Below, in pieces: positions 25,840-34,353 of a DNA stretch of 64,000 nucleotides. The notes beneath the pieces are model-generated. The model was not told the origin of the DNA. It searched no databases and saw only the letters and a program-made list of their open reading frames with translations. Made by a program: the position numbers and the translations under genes. The DNA is taken from NCBI RefSeq assembly GCF_042683125.1, contig NZ_JBHUIY010000014.1, positions 31,607-95,606 on the forward strand, given 5' to 3'. Within the stretch, counting starts at the first letter, position 1, and the number at the start of each line of letters is the position of its first letter. The DNA comes from Phaeospirillum tilakii (lineage in GTDB: Bacteria; Pseudomonadota; Alphaproteobacteria; Rhodospirillales; Magnetospirillaceae).

Positions 25840-26870
25840 AACTCGGAATTTCCGCTGTCATCGGACTCGCCGCCATCGCTGGCGCTGTGTTCGTCGCCAC
25901 CACCTTTACCACGCCCCCGATCGACTCCGTGCAGCGCGGCTATCGCGGCCTGGGCATGATTCAGTCCTACCAGAATCGCGCCTATACCCGCCTCGTCGCC
26001 GCCAACCAGGCGCCGGAAGTGCTGCCGGCCGCCGATCCGGAAGGCAAGAAGGCCTCGGCCGAGTACAAGAACCTCAAGGTTCTGGGTGATCTCGACAAGG
26101 CCGAGTTCGACCGCCTGATGATGGCGATGACCAGCTGGGTCTCGCCGGACGCGGGCTGCAACTACTGCCACAATCCCGAGGACATGGCTTCCGACGAACT
26201 CTACACCAAGACGGTCGCCCGTCGGATGCTCGAGATGGTCGGGACCATCAACACCAAGTTCAAGGCCCACGTCGCCGAAACCGGCGTGACCTGCTACACC
26301 TGCCATCGTGGCGCGCCGGTGCCCAGCTACATCTGGTACACCAACACCAACGTGAGCCACGCTTCCGGCTACGCCCCCATCCCGAGCGGTCAGAACCGTG
26401 CCTCGGCGGTGGTGGCCGATACCGCGCTGCCCTACGACGTGTTCACGCCGTTCCTGAAGGAAGCCAACGACCTCCGCATCATCCCGCAGCAGGCTCTGCC
26501 GCAGAAGGATGCCGGTCCGCGCAAGTCGATCATTCAGGCGGAATGGACCTATGGCCTGATGACCCACATCTCTGACGGCCTGGGCGTCAATTGCACCTAC
26601 TGCCACAACAGCCGGTCCTTCACCGACTGGAGTGAAAGCACCCCGCAGCGTGTGGTGGCGTGGAACGCCATCCGTCACGTCCGCGAGCTGAACAACACGG
26701 TGTTCGATCCGCTGGCGAAGATCCTTCCGGCCGCCCGTCTGGGCGCGGCGGGTGATGCGCCCAAGATCAATTGCACCACTTGCCACCAGGGGACCTTCAA
26801 GCCGCTCCTCGGTGTGTCCCAGCTGAAGGATTATCCGGAGCTGGCCACCCCGCTGTCGGTGAAGAACTAA
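25836..26870 (+). CDS. pufC: Reaction-centre-bound tetraheme cytochrome c subunit
   Basis: Re-reduces the oxidised special pair from the periplasmic side. The 344-aa protein has four CXXCH heme-binding motifs, beginning at Cys108, Cys153, Cys253 and Cys313. The N-terminus MKLGISAVIGLAAIAGAVFVATTF is a hydrophobic segment without a lipobox cysteine, so it probably stays as an uncleaved membrane anchor rather than a lipid anchor as in Blastochloris. Some Rhodospirillales, such as R. rubrum, lack this subunit (known), so its presence is taxonomically useful. Confidence 0.96.
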   Translation: MKLGISAVIGLAAIAGAVFVATTFTTPPIDSVQRGYRGLGMIQSYQNRAYTRLVAANQAPEVLPAADPEGKKASAEYKNLKVLGDLDKAEFDRLMMAMTSWVSPDAGCNYCHNPEDMASDELYTKTVARRMLEMVGTINTKFKAHVAETGVTCYTCHRGAPVPSYIWYTNTNVSHASGYAPIPSGQNRASAVVADTALPYDVFTPFLKEANDLRIIPQQALPQKDAGPRKSIIQAEWTYGLMTHISDGLGVNCTYCHNSRSFTDWSESTPQRVVAWNAIRHVRELNNTVFDPLAKILPAARLGAAGDAPKINCTTCHQGTFKPLLGVSQLKDYPELATPLSVKN

Positions 26871-26886
26871 GCCCTTCCTCTCCGCG

Positions 26887-26913
26887 CCGGCAGATGAGCT
26901 CTTCATCTGCCGG
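26887..26913 (+). terminator. Hairpin after pufC
   Basis: An 11-bp stem, CCGGCAGATGA (26887-26897) with TCATCTGCCGG (26903-26913), lies 17 bp after the pufC stop. No T-run follows, so it may protect the 3' end of the puf message rather than terminate by itself. Confidence 0.65.
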
Positions 26914-27024
26914 ACGGACCAAGGATCGGACCCCAGTCGGGGGGAAGCCTGGTTTCAGGCTTCGCGCCGAACCGTTTTAGGGGGCCGCTCTTGCCCACTC
27001 TTCCATCGGGTTTCGGGGTGATAT

Positions 27025-27186
27025 GTGGGCTCCGCCCACCCCCGCCAAGGGCCGCAAGGCCCTTGGAACCCATTGGTTGTCGGGTGCGGAGCGGCCTTCC
27101 CGCTTGGGCGCGGGCGTTTGCCGCGCGAAGGGCAAGGAACGGGATCCAAGGGCCTTCGGCCCTTGGCGGGGGCGGGCGGAGCCCGC
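27025..27186. repeat. Family B palindromic element, complete copy (B2)
   Basis: A 162-bp element with terminal inverted repeats of about 46 bp. The left end has hairpins GTGGGC-tcc-GCCCAC (27025-27039) and CCAAGGGCC-gcaa-GGCCCTTGG (27045-27066). The right end has CCAAGGGCC-ttc-GGCCCTTGG (27146-27166) and GCGGGC-gga-GCCCGC (27172-27186). The core (about 27075-27140) recurs at 35850-35910 (inverted) and 57362-57425. It sits between the convergent pufC and ilvC genes. No reading frame looks protein-like. Confidence 0.85.
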
Positions 27187-27222
27187 AAAAAAAACCCCGG
27201 CACCGCAGGTGCCGGGGTTTTT
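27187..27222. terminator. Bidirectional intrinsic terminator between pufC and ilvC
   Basis: A 10-bp GC-rich stem, CCCCGGCACC (27195-27204) with GGTGCCGGGG (27208-27217), has A8 on the left and T5 on the right. On the minus strand it is a textbook rho-independent terminator for ilvC, ending 16 bp after its stop codon. Confidence 0.9.
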
Positions 27223-27237
27223 CGTCGTCGGAAGGGC

Positions 27238-28257
27238 CTAGTTGCGGGCCTTGTCGACCAGCTTGTTCTTGGCGATCCACGGCATCATGCCGCGCAGCTT
27301 CTCGCCGACCGCCTCGATCTGGTGCTCGCTCTGGATGCGGCGGGTGGCCTTGAAGCTCGGCTGGCCGGCCTTGCATTCCAGCATCCAGTCGCGGACGAAG
27401 CGGCCGGACTGGATGTCTTCCAGCACCCGCTTCATCTCGGCCTTGGTCGCCTCGGTGACGATGCGCGGGCCGGTGACGTAATCGCCGTATTCGGCGGTGT
27501 TGCTGATCGAGTAGCGCATGTTGGCGATGCCGCCCTCATAGATCAGGTCGACGATCAGCTTCACTTCGTGCAGGCACTCGAAATAGGCCATTTCCGGCGC
27601 GTAGCCGGCCTCGACCAGGGTCTCGAACCCGTACTGGATCAGCTTGGTCAGGCCACCACACAGCACCACCTGCTCACCGAACAGGTCGGTCTCGCATTCC
27701 TCGCGGAAGGTGGTCTCGATGATGCCCGAGCGGCCGCCGCCGATCGCCGAGGCGTAGGACAGCGCCAGTTCGAGCGCGTTGCCGGTCGGGTTCTGCGCCA
27801 CCGCGACCAGGCAGGGCACGCCGCCGCCCTTGAGGTATTCGCCGCGCACGGTGTGGCCGGGGCCCTTGGGGGCGACCATGAACACGTCGAGGTCGGCGCG
27901 GGCCTCGATCAGCTTGAAGTGGATGGCGAGGCCGTGGGCGAACACCAGCGCCGCACCCGGCTTCAGGTTGGCGGCGAGTTCGGCCTTGTAGAGATCGGCC
28001 TGGAGTTCGTCGGGGGTGAGGATCATCACCACGTCGGCCCAGGCGGCGGCCTCGGCCGGGGTCATCACCTTGAGGCCCTCGGCCTCGGCCTTCTTGATGG
28101 TCGCGGAACCGGGGCGCAGCGCCACCGCCACGTCCTTGACCCCGGAATCCCGCAGATTGAGGACATGGGCGTGGCCCTGGCTGCCGTAGCCGATGACGGC
28201 AACCTTCTTGCTCTTGATCAGATTGACGTCGGCATCCCGGTCATAATAGACGCGCAT
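27238..28257 (-). CDS. ilvC: Ketol-acid reductoisomerase
   Basis: Class I enzyme of valine, leucine and isoleucine synthesis. It converts acetolactate to dihydroxyisovalerate with NADPH and Mg2+. The 339-aa protein has the Rossmann motif GYGSQGHAH at about residues 24-32, the KGPGHTVR segment near 130 and metal-ligand region ETDLFGEQ near 189-196. Length matches the short bacterial class. It is monocistronic, with a strong terminator. Confidence 0.97.
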   Translation of the reverse strand: MRVYYDRDADVNLIKSKKVAVIGYGSQGHAHVLNLRDSGVKDVAVALRPGSATIKKAEAEGLKVMTPAEAAAWADVVMILTPDELQADLYKAELAANLKPGAALVFAHGLAIHFKLIEARADLDVFMVAPKGPGHTVRGEYLKGGGVPCLVAVAQNPTGNALELALSYASAIGGGRSGIIETTFREECETDLFGEQVVLCGGLTKLIQYGFETLVEAGYAPEMAYFECLHEVKLIVDLIYEGGIANMRYSISNTAEYGDYVTGPRIVTEATKAEMKRVLEDIQSGRFVRDWMLECKAGQPSFKATRRIQSEHQIEAVGEKLRGMMPWIAKNKLVDKARN

Positions 28258-28517
28258 TTCGGTTCCCCATGTGCTTACGCGAGCTGGAATTCACTGCCGG
28301 CGGACCATAACAGGGGCGCCGCGCCCGAGGCAAATGCCCCGGGACGGCAGGGTCCGCCCATGCGATTCGGGCACCATACCGCGCCCCTCGCCGTCCCGCC
28401 AGCCTTTCGCGGTCCCAAGTGACGGGTCCCGGGGCGGCCGGCCCCGGGCGGGGGCGGCCGGAGCCCGCGCAACTTCGCGCTTCCGGTCGGGGGCGGCTTC
28501 CGCCAATATGCGCCCAC

Positions 28518-30809
28518 ATGAGCGATCCCTTTGCCCTTGACGACGACGCGCCGCCGCCGTCGCCCGCCGCTGCCGCCGGGCCGCTGGCGGTGCCGGACGA
28601 TGCCCCCTGGCTGGCTGGCCTCAATCCCGAACAGCATCAGGCGGTGACCATCCTCGACGGCCCGCTGCTGGTGCTGTCGGGCGCCGGCACCGGCAAGACC
28701 CGGGTGCTGACCGCGCGCCTCGCCCATCTGCTGGCCTCGCGCCGGGCCCAGCCGTGGCAATGTCTGGCGGTGACCTTCACCAACCGCGCCGCGCGCGAGA
28801 TGCGCGAGCGGGTGGCGGCGCTGGTCGGCCCCGCCGCCAACGATCTGTGGCTCGGCACCTTCCATTCGATCTGCCTGCGCATCCTGCGCCGCCATGCCGA
28901 GGCGGTCGGGCTGACCCATGATTTCACCATCCTCGACGCCGACGACCAGCTTCGCCTGCTGAAGCGGGTGATCGAGGAGGAGGGGCTCGACGTCAAATCC
29001 TGCCCGCCCCAGGCGGTGATGGCGCAGATCCAGCGCTGGAAGGATCAGGCGCTCGCCCCCGACAAGCTGCCGGCCGGCCGGCCGGGCGACGCCGCCCAGG
29101 CGCGCTCGGCGCGGCTGTACCGGCTCTATCAGGAGCGGTTGCGGGGCCTCAACGCCTGCGATTTCGGCGATCTGCTGCTGCATGTGCTGACCCTGTTCCT
29201 CGGTGACGAGGGGGTGCTGCGCTATTGGCAGGGCCGCTTCCGCTATCTGCTGGTCGATGAATATCAGGACACCAACGTCGCCCAGTATCTGTGGCTGCGG
29301 CTGCTGGCCCAGACCCATCACAACATCTGCTGCGTCGGCGACGACGACCAGTCGATCTATTCCTGGCGCGGGGCCGAGATCGGCAACATCCTGCGCTTCG
29401 AGCAGGACTTTCCCGGCGCCAAGCTGGTGCGGCTGGAACGCAATTACCGCTCGACTCCGCCGATCCTCGCCGCCGCCGCCGGGCTGATCGCCCATAACGA
29501 GGGGCGCCTCGGCAAGACCCTGCGGCCCGGCCGCGCCCACGATCCCGCCACCGTCGAAAAGGTGCGCAGCCGGGCGGTGTGGGACGGCGAGGCCGAGGCG
29601 CGGATGGTGGTCGAGGAGATCGAGGCGCTGCACCGGCGCGGCGACCGCCTGTCCGGGATGGCGATCCTGGTCCGGGTCGGCTTCCAGACCCGCGAGTTCG
29701 AGGAGCGGCTGATCGCCACCGGGGTGCCCTATCGGGTGATCGGCGGGCCGCGCTTCTACGAGCGGGCGGAAATCCGCGACGCGCTGGCCTATCTGCGGCT
29801 GGTGGTGGCGCCGAGCGACAGCCTCGCCTTCGAGCGGATCGTCAACCTGCCCAAGCGTGGGCTGGGCAACGCCGCGCTGGGCGAGATTGCCGCCTTCGCC
29901 CGGGCCCAAGGGCTGCCGCTGCTGGAGGCGGCGCGGCGGCTGGTGGCGAGCGGGGAGATGAAGCCGCGGCCGCGCAAGGCGCTGGGCGAGTTCGTCGCCG
30001 ACATCGACCGCTGGCGCGCCCTGCTCGGCAGTCTGGCGCCGGAGGATCTGGCCGACACCATCCTCGACGAATCCGGCTATGTCGCGATGTGGAAGGCCGA
30101 CAAGGCCCCCGACGCCGCCGGCCGGGTCGAGAATCTGGCCGAACTGACCGCCGCGATCGCCGAGTACGAGTCGATTCCCTCCTTCCTCGAGCATGTCGCC
30201 CTGGTGATGGAGAACGACGCCAAGGCCGAGGGCGACCGGGTGGTGGTGATGACCCTGCACGGTGCCAAGGGGCTGGAATTCGACAGCGTGTTCCTGCCCG
30301 GCTGGGAGGAGGAGGTCTTCCCCCATGTCCGTGCGCTGGAGGAAGGCGGCAACAAGGGGCTGGAGGAGGAGCGCCGGCTGGCCTATGTCGGCCTGACCCG
30401 GGCGCGGCGGCGGGTGCTGATCAGCTTCGCCGCCAATCGCCGCATCTACAATCAGTGGCGCACCCAATTGCCCAGCCGGTTCCTGGCCGAGATCCCCGAC
30501 GACGAGATCGAGCGCGAGGCGGCGCCCGGCCTGTTCGCCGGCGGTGGCGGCGAGCCGGCGCCGCGCGACCCGTCGTGGGAGCGGCCCGAGCGGCCCCGAT
30601 GGTCCGACCGTCCCCAGCGGGCCGAGCCCGCCGCCGCGTCATGGCCGAAGCCGGTGCGGCGGGGGGCGGCCTTCGCGGTCGGGGCGCGGGTCCGGCACGA
30701 CCGGTTCGGCCTTGGCACCGTGCTGGCGGTCGAGGGCCACACCGTCCACGTCGCCTTCGACGAGGCCGGGCCCCGCACCCTGATCGATTCCTACCTGACC
30801 GCCGCCTGA
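28518..30809 (+). CDS. uvrD: ATP-dependent DNA helicase UvrD/PcrA
   Basis: Superfamily 1A 3'-5' helicase for nucleotide excision and mismatch repair. The 763-aa protein has the Q motif LNPEQHQAV near residue 35, Walker A GAGTGKT at about 55-61, DEYQDTN (motif II region), DDDQSIYSWRGAE (motif III), LERNYRS (motif IV), TLHGAKGLEFDSVF (motif V) and VGLTRARRRVLIS (motif VI). A C-terminal RNA-polymerase-binding-like segment, VGARVRHDRFGLGTVL, closes it. I chose ATG 28518 (MSDPFALDD) over upstream starts with low-complexity sequence. prmA follows after 16 bp. Confidence 0.96.
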   Translation: MSDPFALDDDAPPPSPAAAAGPLAVPDDAPWLAGLNPEQHQAVTILDGPLLVLSGAGTGKTRVLTARLAHLLASRRAQPWQCLAVTFTNRAAREMRERVAALVGPAANDLWLGTFHSICLRILRRHAEAVGLTHDFTILDADDQLRLLKRVIEEEGLDVKSCPPQAVMAQIQRWKDQALAPDKLPAGRPGDAAQARSARLYRLYQERLRGLNACDFGDLLLHVLTLFLGDEGVLRYWQGRFRYLLVDEYQDTNVAQYLWLRLLAQTHHNICCVGDDDQSIYSWRGAEIGNILRFEQDFPGAKLVRLERNYRSTPPILAAAAGLIAHNEGRLGKTLRPGRAHDPATVEKVRSRAVWDGEAEARMVVEEIEALHRRGDRLSGMAILVRVGFQTREFEERLIATGVPYRVIGGPRFYERAEIRDALAYLRLVVAPSDSLAFERIVNLPKRGLGNAALGEIAAFARAQGLPLLEAARRLVASGEMKPRPRKALGEFVADIDRWRALLGSLAPEDLADTILDESGYVAMWKADKAPDAAGRVENLAELTAAIAEYESIPSFLEHVALVMENDAKAEGDRVVVMTLHGAKGLEFDSVFLPGWEEEVFPHVRALEEGGNKGLEEERRLAYVGLTRARRRVLISFAANRRIYNQWRTQLPSRFLAEIPDDEIEREAAPGLFAGGGGEPAPRDPSWERPERPRWSDRPQRAEPAAASWPKPVRRGAAFAVGARVRHDRFGLGTVLAVEGHTVHVAFDEAGPRTLIDSYLTAA

Positions 30810-30825
30810 ACTGGAGCGACCAACC

Positions 30826-31725
30826 ATGCCCCCCGTGTTCCCCGATGTCTGGCGTCTGCGCCTGACCGTCGATCCCGACAGCCTCGGCCCGTTCGAGGCG
30901 GTGTTCGATCATTACGCCGAGGCGGTGACGATGTTCATGGAGGACCGCTCCGGCATGTCCGACGGCGACTGTCAGTGGTTCCTCGAGGGCTTTTCCCGCA
31001 CGCCCCCCGACCGCGCCGCCGTGCTGGCGGCGCTGGAGGCGATCGCCACCGTCCAGGGCGTGGCGGTGCCGCCGCTGGCGATCGAGCGGGTGCCGGGGGT
31101 CGATTGGGTGCTGGCCAATCTGCGCGACTTCCCGCCGATCGAGGCCGGGCGGTTCTTCGTCCATGGCTCGCACTGGCGCGGCCAGCCGCCGGTGGCGTCG
31201 ATCGGGCTGGAAATCGATGCCGGCACCGCCTTCGGTTCGGGCGAGCATGCCACCACCCGCGGCTGTCTGCTCGCGCTCGACCTGCTGGCGCGGCGGCGGC
31301 CCCGGCGGCGGGTGCTGGACGTCGGCGCCGGCTCGGGCATCCTCGGCATCGCGGCGGCGCGGCTGTGGCACTGTCCGGTGGTCGCCACCGACATCGACCC
31401 GGCGGCGGTGCGGGTGATGGCCGCCAATGCCGCCCACAATCGCGTCCGCGCCCATTTCACCGCGTTGGTCAGCGATGGCTACCGCGCTCCGGGCATTGTC
31501 CGTTGTGCGCCCTATGATCTGATCTTTTCCAACATTCTGGCCCGGCCGCTGTGCCGGTTCGCGCCCGACCTCGCCGCCAATCTGGCGCCGGGCGGGGTGG
31601 CGGTGCTGTCGGGACTGCTCGAAAGCCAGGAGCGGCGGGTGATGGCCAGCCATGAGCGGCAGGGGCTGCGGCTGATCCGCCGGTTGCTGGTCGATGGCTG
31701 GGCGACGCTGATTATCGGCCGCTGA
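30826..31725 (+). CDS. prmA: Ribosomal protein L11 methyltransferase
   Basis: SAM-dependent enzyme that trimethylates L11 at several positions. The 299-aa protein has the SAM-binding DVGAGSG near residues 165-171, preceded by FGSGEHATTRGCL near 138-150, a PrmA hallmark, and followed by the FSNILARPL catalytic-loop region near 228. It is probably cotranscribed with uvrD. A family A half-element with hairpin and T7 follows its stop. Confidence 0.92.
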   Translation: MPPVFPDVWRLRLTVDPDSLGPFEAVFDHYAEAVTMFMEDRSGMSDGDCQWFLEGFSRTPPDRAAVLAALEAIATVQGVAVPPLAIERVPGVDWVLANLRDFPPIEAGRFFVHGSHWRGQPPVASIGLEIDAGTAFGSGEHATTRGCLLALDLLARRRPRRRVLDVGAGSGILGIAAARLWHCPVVATDIDPAAVRVMAANAAHNRVRAHFTALVSDGYRAPGIVRCAPYDLIFSNILARPLCRFAPDLAANLAPGGVAVLSGLLESQERRVMASHERQGLRLIRRLLVDGWATLIIGR

Positions 31726-31735
31726 CCAAGGGAAA

Positions 31736-31797
31736 GCGGGGCTGCCGCCCCGCGCCCCGCCCGGAGGCTGACGCCTCCGGACCTCCGCTTTTTTTCG
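31736..31797. repeat. Family A palindromic element, half copy (A2), acting as terminator
   Basis: Matches the left half of A1: a first hairpin GCGGGGC-tgcc-type at 31736-31753, then CCGGAGGC-tgac-GCCTCCGG (31761-31780) and a T7 run (31789-31795). The second hairpin with T-run is a good rho-independent terminator for prmA. It lies between convergent prmA and actP. Confidence 0.8.
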
Positions 31798-31804
31798 GTT
31801 TGAT

Positions 31805-31836
31805 CCGGGCCGCCGTGGGGGGAGACGGCGGCCCGG
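31805..31836 (-). terminator. Hairpin downstream of actP
   Basis: A perfect 12-bp stem, CCGGGCCGCCGT (31805-31816) with ACGGCGGCCCGG (31825-31836), begins 8 bp after the actP stop. The minus strand lacks a T-run after it, so termination strength is uncertain. Confidence 0.55.
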
Positions 31837-31843
31837 GGTCGGC

Positions 31844-33529
31844 TTAGTGCGCCGCCGCGCCTTCGGCACCGAGGCCGGTTTCGGAGCGGATCGACTGCGC
31901 CTCGAACGCGGCGCGTTCGCGGGCCGCGCGCGGGCTGTTGTCCAGCACCGAGAACAGCCAGCTGAAGAAGAACGCCGCCGGCATCGAGAAGATCGCCGGG
32001 TAGGCGTAGGGCACGATCGGCTCGGCGAAGCCGAAGCTCTGCACCCACACCGTCTTCGACAGCACCACCAGCACCACCGAGCTGACCAGGCCGATGGTGC
32101 CGCCGATCACGGCGCCCCGGGTGGTCAGGCCGCTCCAGAACATCGACAGCAGCAGCACCGGGAAGTTGGCCGAGGCGGCGACCGAGAAGGTCAGGGCGAC
32201 GATGAAGGCGACGTTCTGCTTCTCGAAGGCGATGCCGAGCAGTACCGCGATCACGCCGAGGCCCAGGCTGGCGATCCGCGACACCCGGACCTCGCGGCCC
32301 TCGGTGGTCTTGCCGTGCATGAACACGCTGGCATAGAGGTCGTGCGAGATCGCCGACGCCCCGGCCAGGGTCAGGCCCGACACCACCGCCAGGATGGTGG
32401 CGAACGCCACCGCCGAGATGAAGCCGAGGAACAGGTCGCCGCCGATCGCGTGGGCCAGATGCAGCGCGGCCATGTTGTTGCCGCCGCGCAGGGCGAGGCC
32501 GCCCTTGACCGCGTCGAGATAGTCGGGGTTGACCGAGACCAGGCAGATCGCGCCGAAGCCGATGATGAAGGTCAGGATGTAGAAGTAGCCGATGAAGCCG
32601 GTGGCGTAGAACACCGACTTGCGGGCCTCGCGCGCATCCGGAACGGTGAAGAAGCGCATCAGGATGTGCGGCAGGCCGGCGGTGCCGAACATCAGGGCGA
32701 TGCCGAGCGAGATCGCATCGACCGGATTGCTGACCAGGGTGCCGGGCGCCATGATCGCCTCGTGCTTCGGATGCACTTCGACGGCGCGGCTGAACAGGCT
32801 CTCGAACGAGAAGCCGAACTGGTACATCACGCCGAGCGCGATGATGGTGGCGCCGCCCAGCAGCAGGCAGGCCTTGATGATCTGCACCCAGGTGGTGGCG
32901 ACCATGCCGCCGAAGGTGACGTAGATCATCATCAGCGCGCCGACCACCACCACGGCATAGACGTAATCGAGCCCGAACAGCAGCTTGATCAGCTGCCCGG
33001 CGCCGACCATCTGGCCGATCAGGTAGAAGATCACCACGATCAGCGCGCCGGTGGCGGCGAAGCTGCGCACCGGGGTGCGGGCAAGGCGGTAGGTGGCGAC
33101 GTCGGCGAAGGTGTACTTGCCGAGGTTGCGCAGGCGTTCCGCGATCAGGAACAGCACGATCGGCCAGCCGACCAGCCAGCCGACCGAGAAGATCAGGCCG
33201 TCATAGCCCGAGCCGTAGACCAGCGCGGAAATGCCGAGGAACGAGGCGGCCGACATGTAGTCGCCGGCGATCGCCAGACCGTTCTGGAAACCGGTGATGC
33301 CGCCGCCGGCGGCATAGAAGTCGGCGGCGGTCTTGGTGCGTTGCGCCGCCCAGTAGGTGATGCCCAGCGTCGCGGCGACGAACACCAGGAACATCACGAT
33401 GGCATGCCAGTTGGTGGCCTGCTTGGCGGTCTGGCCGACATCGCCCGCCGCCAGCGCGACGGTGGTGGTGGCGAGCAGGGCGCCGACCGCGAGCAACGGC
33501 GCGGCGAGGGCGGAAAGGGGCGTCTTCAT
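31844..33529 (-). CDS. actP: Cation/acetate symporter
   Basis: Sodium-solute symporter family transporter that imports acetate and similar short monocarboxylates. The 561-aa protein has a signal-peptide-like start (to about residue 28) and about 13 membrane helices. Typical segments are DFYAAGGGITGFQNGLAIAGDYMSAASFLG (in parts) near 70-100 and FGTAGLPHILMRFFTVPDAREAR near 280-302. The ATG overlaps the stop of the upstream DUF485 gene in ATGA, the standard yjcH-actP arrangement. No acs gene is in the window. Confidence 0.94.
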   Translation of the reverse strand: MKTPLSALAAPLLAVGALLATTTVALAAGDVGQTAKQATNWHAIVMFLVFVAATLGITYWAAQRTKTAADFYAAGGGITGFQNGLAIAGDYMSAASFLGISALVYGSGYDGLIFSVGWLVGWPIVLFLIAERLRNLGKYTFADVATYRLARTPVRSFAATGALIVVIFYLIGQMVGAGQLIKLLFGLDYVYAVVVVGALMMIYVTFGGMVATTWVQIIKACLLLGGATIIALGVMYQFGFSFESLFSRAVEVHPKHEAIMAPGTLVSNPVDAISLGIALMFGTAGLPHILMRFFTVPDAREARKSVFYATGFIGYFYILTFIIGFGAICLVSVNPDYLDAVKGGLALRGGNNMAALHLAHAIGGDLFLGFISAVAFATILAVVSGLTLAGASAISHDLYASVFMHGKTTEGREVRVSRIASLGLGVIAVLLGIAFEKQNVAFIVALTFSVAASANFPVLLLSMFWSGLTTRGAVIGGTIGLVSSVVLVVLSKTVWVQSFGFAEPIVPYAYPAIFSMPAAFFFSWLFSVLDNSPRAARERAAFEAQSIRSETGLGAEGAAAH

Positions 33530-33858
33530 CGGCGCGATTCCTCGATGATCTGGCGGTTGAGTTCGTCGAACTCGCCATTGGCGCGGTAGACGTAGAACCC
33601 GGTCAGGGCGATGGCGCTGAGGATCACTCCCACGCCGATCGGCAGGCCGATGGTGGTCACGCCGCTGCCGACATGTTGGGCCAGGAATGCCTTGTCGAAG
33701 GCGATGATCACGATGAAGCCGAAATAGATCACCAGGACAAGCGAGGTGAGAATCCAGGCGAAGCGGCTTCGCTTGGTCACCAATTCGCGGAATTTCGGGT
33801 TGTTCCGGATCCTTTCCGCGACGGCTATGGTGTGTGCTGTCTGTTCTGACTTACTCAC
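33526..33858 (-). CDS. yjcH: DUF485 membrane protein, ActP partner
   Basis: A 110-aa protein with two predicted membrane helices (about residues 32-54 and 66-88) and the N-terminal RNNPKFRELVTKRSRFAW motif of DUF485. It is coupled to actP by a 4-bp overlap, as in Escherichia coli, and probably helps assemble or regulate the transporter. It starts with GTG at 33858; GGAGGG lies 7 bp upstream of it. Confidence 0.88.
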   Translation of the reverse strand: MSKSEQTAHTIAVAERIRNNPKFRELVTKRSRFAWILTSLVLVIYFGFIVIIAFDKAFLAQHVGSGVTTIGLPIGVGVILSAIALTGFYVYRANGEFDELNRQIIEESRR

Positions 33859-34353
33859 GATAGACCCTCCACTATTTTTTTCACCGCGCGCTTCCCGTAA
33901 GGGGGGCGGTGATTGTTGTTACGGCCCGGTCTTGATGCCGGTTCTGGCTGCCTCGAGGACGTAAAGGCCTTGGTCCGACGTGGTGCATGGCGGTCATGCG
34001 CTCGAAGCGTATCTGAGGTACCGCACCTCAATAACACCCGTCTTGGATGCCGTCAACCTCGGGCGAGAGGTCCTGGGTTATTATTGTAGCCATATTTGCC
34101 TTCGCAGGCCATAGCTTTCGATCGAGTTTTGCTGCTTCCAAGGAAAACACTGTAATTCGTCCCTTTTATGCTTGGATTGGCAAATCGGATTCTAGCAAAG
34201 CCGGCCGGCAGCCCGGGCCACAGGCGGTTGCCTGTCAGTATACATTTTTGCGATTTCTCGCACCCAGGAACGGTGCGTCTGTATACGAAAAGCGGTCGAT
34301 TTCGAGACAGGGAAAGCCGTTGAAAAAATCCAGCCGATCACTATGGTGGACGT
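33859..34353. other. 495-bp gene-free region between divergent genes, with inverted repeats
   Basis: No convincing ORF. Lower GC than its surroundings. It contains a perfect inverted repeat TGAGGT-accgc-ACCTCA at 34014-34030, about 155 bp upstream of the DUF485 gene. On the other side two GTATAC palindromes (34238-34243 and 34281-34286) flank a hairpin CGCACC/GGTGCG (34259-34277) upstream of the CBS-domain gene. This is a likely two-sided regulatory region for acetate uptake and the CBS protein. Confidence 0.5.
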
